A stretch of 64,000 nt of DNA from Bacilli bacterium. GTDB lineage: Bacteria; Bacillota_I; Bacilli_A; ML615J-28; CAG-698. A program made the position numbers and the translations under genes. Of the stretch, positions 17,169 through 28,547 are shown in pieces. Below the pieces are notes generated by a model, which saw only the letters and a program-made list of their open reading frames with translations, was not told the origin of the DNA and made no database searches. Position 1 is the stretch's first letter. Every line of letters starts with the position of its first letter. The stretch covers positions 18,363-82,362 of the forward strand of contig JAGCUR010000001.1 of the NCBI GenBank assembly GCA_017962745.1. The letters run 5' to 3'.

Positions 17169-17222
17169 TTATCCACTTATCCACATGCTTAATAATAATA
17201 CAAATAACTATCTTAAATAAAA
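17169..17222 (+). promoter_or_regulatory. oriC: DnaA boxes and AT-rich unwinding region between dnaA and dnaN
   Basis: TTATCCACT (17169-17177) and TTATCCACA (17177-17185) abut directly after the dnaA stop. They are followed by an A/T-only stretch with AATAATAATA repeats that could act as a DnaA-trio/unwinding element. Position and content fit the downstream half of a Firmicute oriC; the exact opening site is inferred. Confidence 0.7.
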
Positions 17223-17235
17223 AAGAGGTGCAAAT

Positions 17236-18357
17236 ATGAATTTCGTTATAAATCGTGATCTATTTTTGTCTAACTTAAACGATGTTTCGAAAGCAATGTC
17301 TAATAAACCACAACAACCGGTAGCAGCAGGAATTAAAATTGATGTTAAAGAAGATTCGATTAGCTTACTTGCTACTAATTCAGAGATTGCAATTCAAGCT
17401 ATAATTCCAATTACTGCTCAACTTTCAATCGAAAGCACAGGAACTGTTGTTTTACCTGGTAAATATTTATTAGATATTGTAAAGAAAAGTGAAGCTAAAG
17501 ATATTAAAGTTACTAAATTTGAAACTAATGTAGTAAAAATTATTGCAGGCAGAAGTGAAGTAACTATGAATACGTTAGATGTAGAAGCATTTCCAATTGT
17601 AAATCTTGATCGAAATGGTGTTGAATTATCAATTGATGTTTTGAATTTAAAACAAATAATAAAAAAGACAGCATTTGCAGCTGGAAATCAAGATGAACAA
17701 TTAGTATTAACTGGCGTAAATGCAGTAACAAATGGTAATAAATTAGAAGTTGTAGCAACAGACAGATATCGTCTTGCTAAAAAACACATTATTTTCCCTA
17801 ATGAATTAGAAAAAATCAGTGTTATTTTTCCATCAAAGAGTTTAGATGATTTAAATAAGATATTAGATGACTCAGAAGATATTGTTAATATTAACATTTC
17901 TTCAGCTAAAGCTGTATTCACATTTAAGAACATTACATTTAGAACTAGATTAATAAAAGGTGCGTTCCCTAACACTGATGCAATCATTCCTCATGATTTC
18001 ATTACTAAGATTAAATTTAATAAAGCTGATTTAATGGCTACAATTGATCGTGCTAGTTTATTTGTTGCTCAAGATGCTACAAGTATTATCAAATTAGCGC
18101 TAAATAAAGATGGTAATGTATTAATTTCTTCAGTAAATAATGAAATTGGATCAGTAGAAGAAATAATTAAACCTATTAGTTGTTCTGATATTATCCCATT
18201 CCAAACTGCTTTTAGCTATAGATACTTACTAGATTCTATAAAAGCACTAGATTCTAACGAAATTATTATTTCATTTACTGGTGAAATTAAACCATTTGTC
18301 TTAACTGGCGAATATGATATTAACTATATTCAATTAATTGTTCCAGTTAGAGCGTAA
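17236..18357 (+). CDS. dnaN: DNA polymerase III beta clamp
   Basis: Sliding clamp of 373 residues, the normal length. It starts MNFVINRDLFLSNLNDVSKAMSNKP, has the three-domain pattern with VLPGKYLLDIVKK and VATDRYRLAKK, and ends YIQLIVPVRA, close to the family's IQLVLPVRT ending. It has an AAGAGGTGCAAAT ribosome site and lies 67 bp after dnaA. A bidirectional terminator follows. Confidence 0.97.
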   Translation: MNFVINRDLFLSNLNDVSKAMSNKPQQPVAAGIKIDVKEDSISLLATNSEIAIQAIIPITAQLSIESTGTVVLPGKYLLDIVKKSEAKDIKVTKFETNVVKIIAGRSEVTMNTLDVEAFPIVNLDRNGVELSIDVLNLKQIIKKTAFAAGNQDEQLVLTGVNAVTNGNKLEVVATDRYRLAKKHIIFPNELEKISVIFPSKSLDDLNKILDDSEDIVNINISSAKAVFTFKNITFRTRLIKGAFPNTDAIIPHDFITKIKFNKADLMATIDRASLFVAQDATSIIKLALNKDGNVLISSVNNEIGSVEEIIKPISCSDIIPFQTAFSYRYLLDSIKALDSNEIIISFTGEIKPFVLTGEYDINYIQLIVPVRA

Positions 18358-18386
18358 ATAAATACATAAAACTGTATATAAAATAA

Positions 18387-18413
18387 AAAGATAACCGTCT
18401 GGTTATCTTTTTT
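18387..18413. terminator. Bidirectional terminator dnaN/parA
   Basis: GATAACC-GTCT-GGTTATC with AAAA before and TTTTTTT after, between convergent dnaN and parA. Confidence 0.85.
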
Positions 18414-18427
18414 TACATATTTATGTA
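18414..18427. repeat. Palindromic octamer site at the 3' end of parA
   Basis: TACATA-TT-TATGTA is a perfect palindrome just past the parA stop, with a further TACATAAA at 18363-18370. It matches the half-sites found in the array upstream of the RHH gene and may be an outlying partition-protein site. Confidence 0.5.
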
Positions 18428-18432
18428 TTTAT

Positions 18433-19218
18433 TTAATCTAAATTTAAACTCTTAAATAAGTGAGTTAGTTCTTTTTCCAATTGATCTTTAGCTTTTTGAT
18501 CATATGGAGGTAGTTCTACCTTGTCGAAAGCACTAATTCCTTCAGTTTGTAAGTTCTTAATTATAGATTTATCAGAAATCGCAGGTAAAACTATCGCAGA
18601 AGATGTATATTCACTAGCTTCTTCTTGTAGCTTATCTAAAGAGAGTTTAGGAGCTCTCTTATTTTTGGCGTATCCATTAGGCAAAATATACTTTATCTTA
18701 GATAAATCAATGTCATTATCAATAAAATACTGGATTGTATTGAAGAATCCACCTAATCCTAGGCTATCTAGGCCTACTACAATGATCACATGATCGCTCG
18801 CATCAAGCAATACTTCAGTTAATCTTGAGCTAGATGGAGGAAAATCAAAGAAAATATAGTCGAAATACTCTGCGTATTCTTTTAAAATACGGTTTACTAC
18901 CTTTTCTTGGGCTCTTTCAAGGGTTAATTTCAACGAAAGCTTGTCTGTATTAAGAGTTTTTATCAAATAAAGGTTTTCTCTAACCTCTAAAAGCACATCT
19001 CCCATCTCTGCATAGCCTGCCATAAGGAATTCAAAGTAGTCATCATTGCGTTCTGTGACCAAATCTTCCTTTCCAAAGATCTTAAAAACGCTATTTTGGT
19101 CATCGGCACTAAGAACAAGTACTTTTTTACCTTGTGAAGCATAGAAATGAGCCAAATAACTGATGATTGTGGTCTTTCCTACACCACCTTTTTTACAAAA
19201 AGTAGAGATTAATGACAT
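18433..19218 (-). CDS. parA: ParA-family partition ATPase (short, no HTH)
   Basis: Deviant Walker A ATPase that dynamically moves DNA on the nucleoid. The 261 residues start with FCKKGGVGKTT (signature Lys10, P-loop Lys15) and contain DYIFFDFPPSSSRLTE (Walker B, DxPP) and HVIIVVGLDSLGL. There is no N-terminal DNA-binding domain, the layout of type Ib plasmid ParA and of Soj. It follows the RHH gene by 2 bp and the two form one operon. Codon use (many CTT, TTG, GAG, AAG, ACC) is less A/T-biased than in the flanking genes, hinting at separate ancestry. No ParB/Spo0J gene is in the window. Confidence 0.9.
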   Translation of the reverse strand: MSLISTFCKKGGVGKTTIISYLAHFYASQGKKVLVLSADDQNSVFKIFGKEDLVTERNDDYFEFLMAGYAEMGDVLLEVRENLYLIKTLNTDKLSLKLTLERAQEKVVNRILKEYAEYFDYIFFDFPPSSSRLTEVLLDASDHVIIVVGLDSLGLGGFFNTIQYFIDNDIDLSKIKYILPNGYAKNKRAPKLSLDKLQEEASEYTSSAIVLPAISDKSIIKNLQTEGISAFDKVELPPYDQKAKDQLEKELTHLFKSLNLD

Positions 19219-19220
19219 AA

Positions 19221-19469
19221 TTAACGACCTTCTTTATTCAATCTAGCCTCAACAGCCTCTTCAATGTACGTAGAAATCTGGATTCCAGTCATTGCAGCAG
19301 CCACTTTTAAGCGTCTGTGAAGAGCTTTGTCCATAGTAGCTGTGTACTTAAGTCTAGAACCATCATTTACCTTAGGTGTTGGTGCTGGAGTTGGTGCAGG
19401 TTGTGTAGCCTGTGGACTCTCTAGCGGGTTAGTCCTTTTTTTGAATGGCATACCATTGTTTGAATTCAT
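19221..19469 (-). CDS. Ribbon-helix-helix protein, probable centromere-binding partner of ParA
   Basis: Eighty-two residues. The N-terminal tail is basic and disordered (FKKRTN at 9-14), followed by a Pro/Ala/Thr linker (about 18-33). A compact RHH fold comes next: strand RLKYTATM (39-46), helix DKALHRRLKVAAAMTG, turn, then helix STYIEEAVEARLNKEG. A flexible tail plus C-terminal RHH directly upstream of a parA is the pattern of ParG-type centromere-binding proteins of plasmid type Ib systems. It has a strong GGAGGTAAATAT site. Octamer repeats fill its promoter region, suggesting autoregulation (inference). Confidence 0.82.
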   Translation of the reverse strand: MNSNNGMPFKKRTNPLESPQATQPAPTPAPTPKVNDGSRLKYTATMDKALHRRLKVAAAMTGIQISTYIEEAVEARLNKEGR

Positions 19470-19505
19470 ATATTTACCTCCTACTCAAGTTTAAAATTGT
19501 CAATA

Positions 19506-19593
19506 TTTATGTATAACCTTATAAAAATATTTATTGCTTTATGTATATACATATAAAAATAATTCTTGTTTTATGTTTTTATGTAAATATGTA
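19506..19593. repeat. Octamer group 1, over the parA-RHH promoter
   Basis: TTTATGTA at 19506-19513; a perfect palindrome TATGTATATACATA at 19540-19553; and three abutting octads TTTATGTT, TTTATGTA, AATATGTA at 19570-19593 (exact 8-bp period). It lies 37-124 bp upstream of the RHH start codon. Confidence 0.65.
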
Positions 19594-19746
19594 AAATAAT
19601 AATTATTTTTGTATGTATTTATTTACTCTTTTAAACCCTCAAAAATGGCTAAAAACAGCTAAAAATCACATTATCTCAGACTTAGCGATTTTGGATAACG
19701 CTTAAAAAACAATTATTGCAAAAAATAAGCCTGAAATTTAGCCTCA

Positions 19747-19803
19747 AATCGTTTTTATATCCGGATGTTAAAACTTATTTGCCCCCGGGGGTGTCGAACG
19801 ATT
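19747..19803. repeat. Nested GC-rich palindromes
   Basis: AATCGTT (19747-19753) pairs with AACGATT (19797-19803). Between them are the palindromes ATCCGGAT (19759-19766) and CCCCCGGGGG (19782-19791). Ten consecutive G/C bases are exceptional in this A/T-rich sequence. A role in origin or partition structure is speculative. Confidence 0.5.
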
Positions 19804-19890
19804 TTAAAAGAAATTTTAAGGATGTCGATTTTTACATTTTTTGTGGGTTTTGACCATCTGCAATCATGATCTAAAGCAAAACTATACATT

Positions 19891-19972
19891 TTTATGTAAA
19901 AGAATAAAATAATATTTATTTTTATACATACAACCATACAATAATAATTATGGTTATACATAAATACATAAA
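19891..19972. repeat. Octamer group 2
   Basis: TTTATGTA at 19891-19898; TACATACA-ACCATACA at 19925-19940 (same register as the main pair, with A to C changes); TTATGGTT at 19948-19955; and two abutting TACATAAA copies at 19957-19972. Confidence 0.65.
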
Positions 19973-20227
19973 AATGTATTGAGCAAAGCAAACTATTTAG
20001 CTGATTAAGCCTTTTAAAGACTAAAATTTCTCGAAAAAATGATCTAAAATTCCATGGATTGAGATGAGGTTTATACTGCTCTACAAGCCTTAACCGAAAT
20101 ACCTCTAAAATGACAGTATTTTTGCCTTGATTTTAGCTTTTTAACAAGTATCTTTTGCGATCAACTCAAAAATTTGCTTCTTACACTTAAAATTATACCC
20201 TTTTTTAGCGTATTTTCAAGAATATTT

Positions 20228-20586
20228 ACATAAATATTTACGAAAATTAATACATTTTTACATAAAACCATAAAATTATTAGATTTTTTTCGCTGGATCT
20301 CGTGATTATTTTAAAAATGTCGCAGAAAATCTAACAAAATTACCGAAATTGTGGGGTGATTAACATGTATTTTTATAAATTTTTATGTAAAACCATAAAG
20401 ATGTATAGATTTAATTACATTTTTAGGTATTCTCAACATTTTTTACAACCTAAAATCTTACAAAAACACCATATTAATCCTAAAAATAAGTAGTTATTTA
20501 CATAAAACCATAAAGATGGACCATATTTTAAGCATAATCTTAGCTTTTGAGCAAAAAACAAGTAAATATTTATGGTTTTACATAAA
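20228..20586. repeat. Octamer group 3, paired sites
   Basis: TACATAAA at 20228-20235; direct pairs TACATAAA-ACCATAAA at 20259-20274 and 20499-20514; an inverted pair TTTATGTA-AA-ACCATAAA at 20382-20399; and the reverse complement of that inverted form at 20569-20586. Spacing between the paired sites is about 120, 115 and 70 bp. They are the best preserved copies of the element. Confidence 0.72.
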
Positions 20587-20774
20587 AGCTGACTTAAAAA
20601 TTGCTTTGTATTGAGATAATTATTTAAATTGAAAAGACGAGCAAAATCAAAAAATTGATTATAAGCGAAAAAATCGGCTTATTTTTTAAAATTTCTAAAA
20701 CTTTTTAAATAAAAAACTATGAAAGACAAGCAAAATGTAGTATAATCTATATAGTATTAGAAAAGGATTTTGCT

Positions 20775-20982
20775 ATGAAAACTATCTATATTCACTCTGA
20801 ATACATTACATTAGGTCAATTACTCAAATTTGCGGGCATTATTAGGAATGGTGGGGAAGCAAAAAGTTACCTTGCTACCCACGAAGTTAAGGTAAACGGT
20901 GAATTTGACAACCGTAGAGGTAGAAAACTCCGCGATGGTGACCAAGTATTCATTGATAATAAGGATTTTTTAATTAAAAACA

Positions 20983-20999
<17 letters not shown>
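20775..20999 (+). CDS. yaaA: S4-domain protein YaaA
   Basis: Seventy-four residues forming a single S4 RNA-binding fold: TLGQLLKFAGIIRNGGEAKSYLATHEVKVNGE followed by RRGRKLRDGDQV. A small S4 protein just before recF is a conserved feature of Firmicute origins. It overlaps recF by 17 bp. Confidence 0.93.
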
Positions 21000-24046
<3,047 letters not shown>

Positions 24047-24059
24047 TTAGGTGCATAAT

Positions 24060-26684
24060 ATGAGTGAAAAAGATTACTTTTTTGATGATGATAATAATTT
24101 AGAAGAAGAAAAGCCAAAGTATGTGGAAGATGACGAAGATGTTGTAGTCGATATTCCTGAACATATTGAAGGTCATCACAACGGTGGTATTAGAGAAATA
24201 GATTTAAACACTGAAATGCGTAAATCTTTCTTATCATATGCGATGAGTGTAATCGTAAGCCGTGCAATTCCTGATGTAAGAGACGGATTAAAGCCAGTTC
24301 ATAGACGTATTCTATACGGAATGAATGAATTAAGCGTATATCCAAATACTCCTCATAAGAAATCAGCGCGTATCGTTGGTGAAGTAATGGGTAAATATCA
24401 CCCACATGGTGACAGTGCAATTTACGAATCAATGGTAAGAATGGCCCAAGATTTCTCATATCGTTATCCACTAGTAGATGGCCATGGTAACTTTGGTTCA
24501 ATCGATGGCGACTCTCCTGCTGCTATGCGTTATACAGAAGCAAGAATGAGTAAAGCTGCGATGGAACTTCTTCGCGATTTAGATAAAAACACAGTTGATT
24601 TTGCAGATAACTACGATGGATCTGAACAAGAACCAACAGTTTTACCTTGTAAATTCCCGAATTTACTAGTAAATGGTGCTAGTGGTATCGCTGTAGGTAT
24701 GGCAACAAATATTCCTCCTCATAACTTAGGAGAAGTAATTGATGCAATCTTAGCTATTATGAAAAACCCTGATATCACAATTGAAGGAATAATGGGTTAT
24801 ATTAAAGGCCCAGATTTCCCTACTGGTGGTTGCATTATGGGTATAAGCCAAGTAAGAAAAGCTTATATGACTGGAACTGGTACAATTGCAGTTAGAGCAA
24901 AAGCCGAAATTAAGACAACTGACGGTGGTAGACCAGAGATAATAGTAAGTGAAATTCCATATGGAATTAACAAAACTAGAATTCTAGAAAGAATCGCAGA
25001 AACTGTAAAAGATAAGATTATTGATGGCATTACAGATTTAAGAGATATATCTAATAGAGATGGTATCAAAATCGTTATTGAATTAAGAAAAGATGCTAAC
25101 CCTAATGTAATACTTAATAATTTATATAAACATACACAACTTCAATCAACATTTGGTATCAATATGTTAGCCTTACATAAAGGCCAACCTAAAGTAATGA
25201 ATATCAAAGAGATGTTAAATTACTATATTGAACATCAAATTGAAGTAGTGACAAGAAGAACACAATTCGAATTAGATAAAGCTGAAGCTAGAGCGCACAT
25301 TTTAGAAGGTTTATTAATTGCTTTAACTGATATTGATGCAGTTATTCAATTAATTAAGAAAGCTAAAACTGGCGAAGAAGCTATGGCTGGTTTAATGAAG
25401 CAATTCAAATTAACTGAAATTCAAAGTAAAGCAATTCTTGATATGAAATTACAACGTATTACTGGAATAGAAATTGATAAAGTTAAAGAAGAATATGCGG
25501 AAAAGAAGCGTGTTATTCATGAATGTAAAGAAATTCTAAAGAGTACAGATAGAAAAGAAAAGATTGTTGCTCAAGAATTAACTGAAGTTAAAAATAAATT
25601 TGGTGATAAACGTCGTACAGAAATTGGTTTATCTGATGAACTTGATATCGAAGATGAAGATTTAATTCCTGTAGAAGATGTTATTATTACTGTAACTAAT
25701 AAAGGATATGTAAAACGTCTTACAACTGATACTTATAGAGTACAAAATAGAGGTGGAAAAGGTATTAGTGGTGCCAAGATGAATGATGATGACTTTGTTG
25801 AAAAAGTTATCTATACATCAAGCCATGATACACTATTATTCTTTACTAGTTTAGGTATGGTTTATAAGTTAAGAGCATTCCAAATCCCTACATATTCACG
25901 TCTTGCTAAAGGATTACCAATTGTTAACTTATTAAATCTAGATCCTAATGAAAAGTTAGCCGCTGTATTATGCGTTAGAGAAAAAGAACCTGAAGGATTC
26001 TTTATCTTTGGTACACGTGGTGGAATTGTAAAGAAAACAGCTATTAGTGAATTTAAGAATATTAGAACTAATGGAATTAAAGCAATTCTATTAAATGAAG
26101 GCGACGAATTATTCACTGTTGCGATGACTGATGGCGAAAAAGATATCGTACTAGCTGCATCAAGCGGTAAAGGAATTAGATTTAGTGAAAGTGATATCCG
26201 TCCAATGGGTAGAATTTCTGCTGGTGTTAGAGGAATTAAGGTAGAATCACCTGAAAAGATGATTGGTATGGCAATTGTTAATACTGATGGTGATGAAATC
26301 GTAATGGTTACTGATAAAGGATACGGTAAACGTACTAATGTAGATTCATTTAGAGTACAAGTTAGAGGCGGAAAAGGTGTTAAATCTATTAACATGACTT
26401 CTAAGAATGGAAAACTAGTATCACTAGCTGCTATAAGAGGAGATGAAGACTTAATGATCATTACTGATAAAGGTATGATTATTAGAACTAGACTAGATCA
26501 AATCTTAACTGTAGGAAGAGATGCTCAAGGTGTTAAAGTAATTGCTCTAAACGATAAACAATATGTAACTAATATTGCAATTGTTCCACACGTTGAAGAA
26601 GAAGTTGAAGAAGATACACAAGATATCGATTTAGATTTAAATTATCAATTTATTGATGAAAGAGAGAACGAACAAAATGATTGA
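24060..26684 (+). CDS. gyrA: DNA gyrase subunit A
   Basis: DNA-cutting subunit of gyrase, 874 residues. It begins with an acidic extension of about 50 residues, rich in Asp and Glu, before the conserved [39 protein letters not shown]. The catalytic Tyr is in [12 protein letters not shown]. The GyrA box is [10 protein letters not shown], followed by beta-pinwheel repeats ([11 protein letters not shown]). The start is set by AGGTGCATAAT. Its end overlaps serS. The acidic N-terminal extension is longer than in most GyrA proteins. Confidence 0.96.
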   Translation: MSEKDYFFDDDNNLEEEKPKYVEDDEDVVVDIPEHIEGHHNGGIREIDLNTEMRKSFLSYAMSVIVSRAIPDVRDGLKPVHRRILYGMNELSVYPNTPHKKSARIVGEVMGKYHPHGDSAIYESMVRMAQDFSYRYPLVDGHGNFGSIDGDSPAAMRYTEARMSKAAMELLRDLDKNTVDFADNYDGSEQEPTVLPCKFPNLLVNGASGIAVGMATNIPPHNLGEVIDAILAIMKNPDITIEGIMGYIKGPDFPTGGCIMGISQVRKAYMTGTGTIAVRAKAEIKTTDGGRPEIIVSEIPYGINKTRILERIAETVKDKIIDGITDLRDISNRDGIKIVIELRKDANPNVILNNLYKHTQLQSTFGINMLALHKGQPKVMNIKEMLNYYIEHQIEVVTRRTQFELDKAEARAHILEGLLIALTDIDAVIQLIKKAKTGEEAMAGLMKQFKLTEIQSKAILDMKLQRITGIEIDKVKEEYAEKKRVIHECKEILKSTDRKEKIVAQELTEVKNKFGDKRRTEIGLSDELDIEDEDLIPVEDVIITVTNKGYVKRLTTDTYRVQNRGGKGISGAKMNDDDFVEKVIYTSSHDTLLFFTSLGMVYKLRAFQIPTYSRLAKGLPIVNLLNLDPNEKLAAVLCVREKEPEGFFIFGTRGGIVKKTAISEFKNIRTNGIKAILLNEGDELFTVAMTDGEKDIVLAASSGKGIRFSESDIRPMGRISAGVRGIKVESPEKMIGMAIVNTDGDEIVMVTDKGYGKRTNVDSFRVQVRGGKGVKSINMTSKNGKLVSLAAIRGDEDLMIITDKGMIIRTRLDQILTVGRDAQGVKVIALNDKQYVTNIAIVPHVEEEVEEDTQDIDLDLNYQFIDERENEQND

Positions 26685-27954
26685 TATTAAACTAATTAGA
26701 ACAAATCCAGAACTTGTTAAAGAAAATATTCGTAAAAAGTTTCAAGATGAAAAGTTACCACTTGTTGATGAAGTAATTAACCTTGACCAAGAAGTTAGAA
26801 ACTTAAAAGCTACTGGGGACGCTTTACGTAGCGAAAGAAATCAAAGTAGCAGCCAAATTGGCGCCCTTATGCGTGAAAAGAAAATTGATGAAGCTAATAA
26901 GATTAAAACTAGAGTTGTAGAGATTAATGATCAGATTACTGAAAATGAAGCAAGAACTAGTGAAGTTGAAGCTAAAATCAAAGAAATTATGATGAAAATA
27001 CCTAATATCATTGATGATGCTGTTCCAATTGGTAAAGATGATTCTGAAAATAAAGAAATTAAAAGATTCTTAGAACCAAAACTTAGACCATTTGATGTAC
27101 CATATCATGTGGATATCTTAGAAAGAGTAAAAGGTATTGATTTAGATAGCGCTCGTAAAGTTGCTGGTAATGGTTTCTATTATTTAACTGGTGATATCGC
27201 TAGACTTCACTCAGCTGTAACAGCTTACGCTAGAGATTTCATGATTGGCAAAGGATTTACATATTGTATTCCACCATTTATGATTAGATCTAATGTTGTA
27301 ACTGGTGTTATGAGCTTTGCTGAAATGGATGCAATGATGTATAAAATTGAAGGCGAAGACTTATACTTAATCGGTACAAGTGAACATTCAATGATTGGTA
27401 AATTTATTGATACTATTTTAGATAAAAAAGATTTACCATATACACTAACTAGTTATTCTCCATGCTTTAGAAAAGAAAAAGGTGCTCACGGCATCGAAGA
27501 AAGAGGAATATATCGTATTCACCAATTCGAAAAACAAGAAATGATCGTTGTTTGCGAACCTACTGATTCTAAAGAATGGTTTGAAAAGATGTATAACTAT
27601 ACTGTAGAACTATTTGTAAGTATGGGAATTCCAGTAAGAACGCTAGAATGTTGTAGCGGTGATTTAGCTGATCTTAAAGTTAGAAGTATTGATGTAGAGG
27701 CATGGAGTCCTCGTCAACAAAAATATTTTGAAGTTGGATCATGCTCTAACTTAGGAGATGCGCAAGCTAGAAGATTAGGCATTAGAATTAAAGGCGAAAA
27801 TGGTAACTATTTTGCGCATACTTTAAATAATACCGTTGCTGCTCCTCCTAGAATGTTAATTGCTTTAATCGAAAATTATCTAAACGAAGACGGAAGCATT
27901 ACAGTTCCAGAAGTTTTAGTTCCATATATGGGTGGAACAAAGGTGATTAAATAA
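26677..27954 (+). CDS. serS: Seryl-tRNA synthetase
   Basis: Class II synthetase of 425 residues. The N-terminal coiled-coil arm (about 30-100, [21 protein letters not shown]) binds tRNA-Ser. The catalytic core shows [40 protein letters not shown] (motif 2) and [18 protein letters not shown] (motif 3). The ATG at 26677 lies within the gyrA end with GAGAG upstream; the open frame begins eight codons earlier without better support. Confidence 0.97.
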   Translation: MIDIKLIRTNPELVKENIRKKFQDEKLPLVDEVINLDQEVRNLKATGDALRSERNQSSSQIGALMREKKIDEANKIKTRVVEINDQITENEARTSEVEAKIKEIMMKIPNIIDDAVPIGKDDSENKEIKRFLEPKLRPFDVPYHVDILERVKGIDLDSARKVAGNGFYYLTGDIARLHSAVTAYARDFMIGKGFTYCIPPFMIRSNVVTGVMSFAEMDAMMYKIEGEDLYLIGTSEHSMIGKFIDTILDKKDLPYTLTSYSPCFRKEKGAHGIEERGIYRIHQFEKQEMIVVCEPTDSKEWFEKMYNYTVELFVSMGIPVRTLECCSGDLADLKVRSIDVEAWSPRQQKYFEVGSCSNLGDAQARRLGIRIKGENGNYFAHTLNNTVAAPPRMLIALIENYLNEDGSITVPEVLVPYMGGTKVIK

Positions 27955-28415
27955 TGCGTTGCCATAAATGTGGATGCGAAAATCCAGATGATGCAATCTT
28001 TTGTACTAGATGCGGTAGAAAACTAGAAGAAACAAGCGAAAAGATTTGTCCAAACTGTGGGGCAAAGAATTTAAGCGATTCATTTTTTTGTAGCGAATGT
28101 GGAAGTATGCTTGAATATAAAAAAGAAGAGCATGTTGAGCAAATAATAGTACCAAAAGAGAGGATGAGCACATTTGCGATTGTCTGCTTAATAGTTGCTA
28201 TTTTAGGAGCTGCTTTTACATTATTTGCGTATGGTGAAATTGTAGCTTTAATTGGATTAACTATATCTGCTATATCTTTAATACTAATTGCTGTTGGCTT
28301 ATTATTAAACAAGATAAAAGGCAATATAAAAATAGCAATTGGCCTCGGAATATATGGCGTTTTAGGCAATATAATTTGGTTAGCATTTATTCTTTGGATG
28401 CTTCCGAATTTTTAA
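27954..28415 (+). CDS. Double zinc-ribbon membrane protein
   Basis: Unknown function, 153 residues. Two N-terminal zinc ribbons: CHKCGCENPDDAIFCTRCG and CPNCGAKNLSDSFFCSECG (each CxxC-x11-12-CxxC). They are followed by about three TM segments (roughly 66-88, 91-113 and 124-148). The start overlaps the serS stop (TAATG), so it is the last gene of that operon. Proteins of this layout are common in low-GC Gram-positives, with no established role. Confidence 0.85.
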   Translation: MRCHKCGCENPDDAIFCTRCGRKLEETSEKICPNCGAKNLSDSFFCSECGSMLEYKKEEHVEQIIVPKERMSTFAIVCLIVAILGAAFTLFAYGEIVALIGLTISAISLILIAVGLLLNKIKGNIKIAIGLGIYGVLGNIIWLAFILWMLPNF

Positions 28416-28419
28416 AGAA

Positions 28420-28446
28420 AAAAGTAGGTGTTTTTACCTACTTTTT
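28420..28446 (+). terminator. Terminator of the gyr-serS operon
   Basis: AAAAGTAGGT-GTTTTT-ACCTACTTTTT hairpin with T-run, just past the zinc-ribbon gene. Confidence 0.82.
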
Positions 28447-28504
28447 CATATAGTTTTTTGATAAAAAAAAATAAAAAATTTGTATTAAAAAAATGATTAA
28501 AAAA

Positions 28505-28533
28505 TTGCACAAAAATAGCACATTTTTTGTGCA
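28505..28533 (+). promoter_or_regulatory. Palindrome at the ADP-ribosylglycohydrolase ribosome site
   Basis: TTGCACAAAAA and TTTTTTGTGCAA are inverted around a short spacer that itself contains TAGCACA. It directly precedes AAAAGGAGG and the start codon. It could be an operator, or an mRNA hairpin close to the ribosome site. Confidence 0.5.
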
Positions 28534-28547
28534 AAAAAGGAGGCAAA

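Larger units (their letters stand above)
19470..20774. other. Gene-free origin-proximal region, probable partition centromere
   Basis: About 1.3 kb with no convincing gene between the RHH gene and yaaA. It holds at least fifteen copies of an octamer TACATAAA/ACCATAAA or its complement, in groups at 19506-19593, 19891-19972 and 20228-20586, often as directly abutting 8-mers. The middle part (19747-19803) contains short GC palindromes. Long runs between the groups (20000-20220, 20590-20760) show no feature I can name. The last 30 bp before yaaA hold TATAAT-like sequence. Gene-free space this long is rare in this compact genome. Confidence 0.7.

Noticed and set aside
19755..19991. Minus-strand open frame of 78 codons in the partition region
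   Set aside because: No ribosome site, low-complexity A/T translation with stretches such as YNHNYYCMVV, and it runs through the octamer group. It is treated as chance.
19506..20586. Octamer array as a CRISPR array
   Set aside because: Repeats are 8 bp, irregularly spaced, in both orientations, without uniform spacers or cas genes.
19470..20774. tRNA, rRNA or riboswitch genes in the gene-free origin region
   Set aside because: I found no T-loop (GGTTCRANNCC), no CCA-type acceptor pairing and no known aptamer core; the same holds for 46855-47384.
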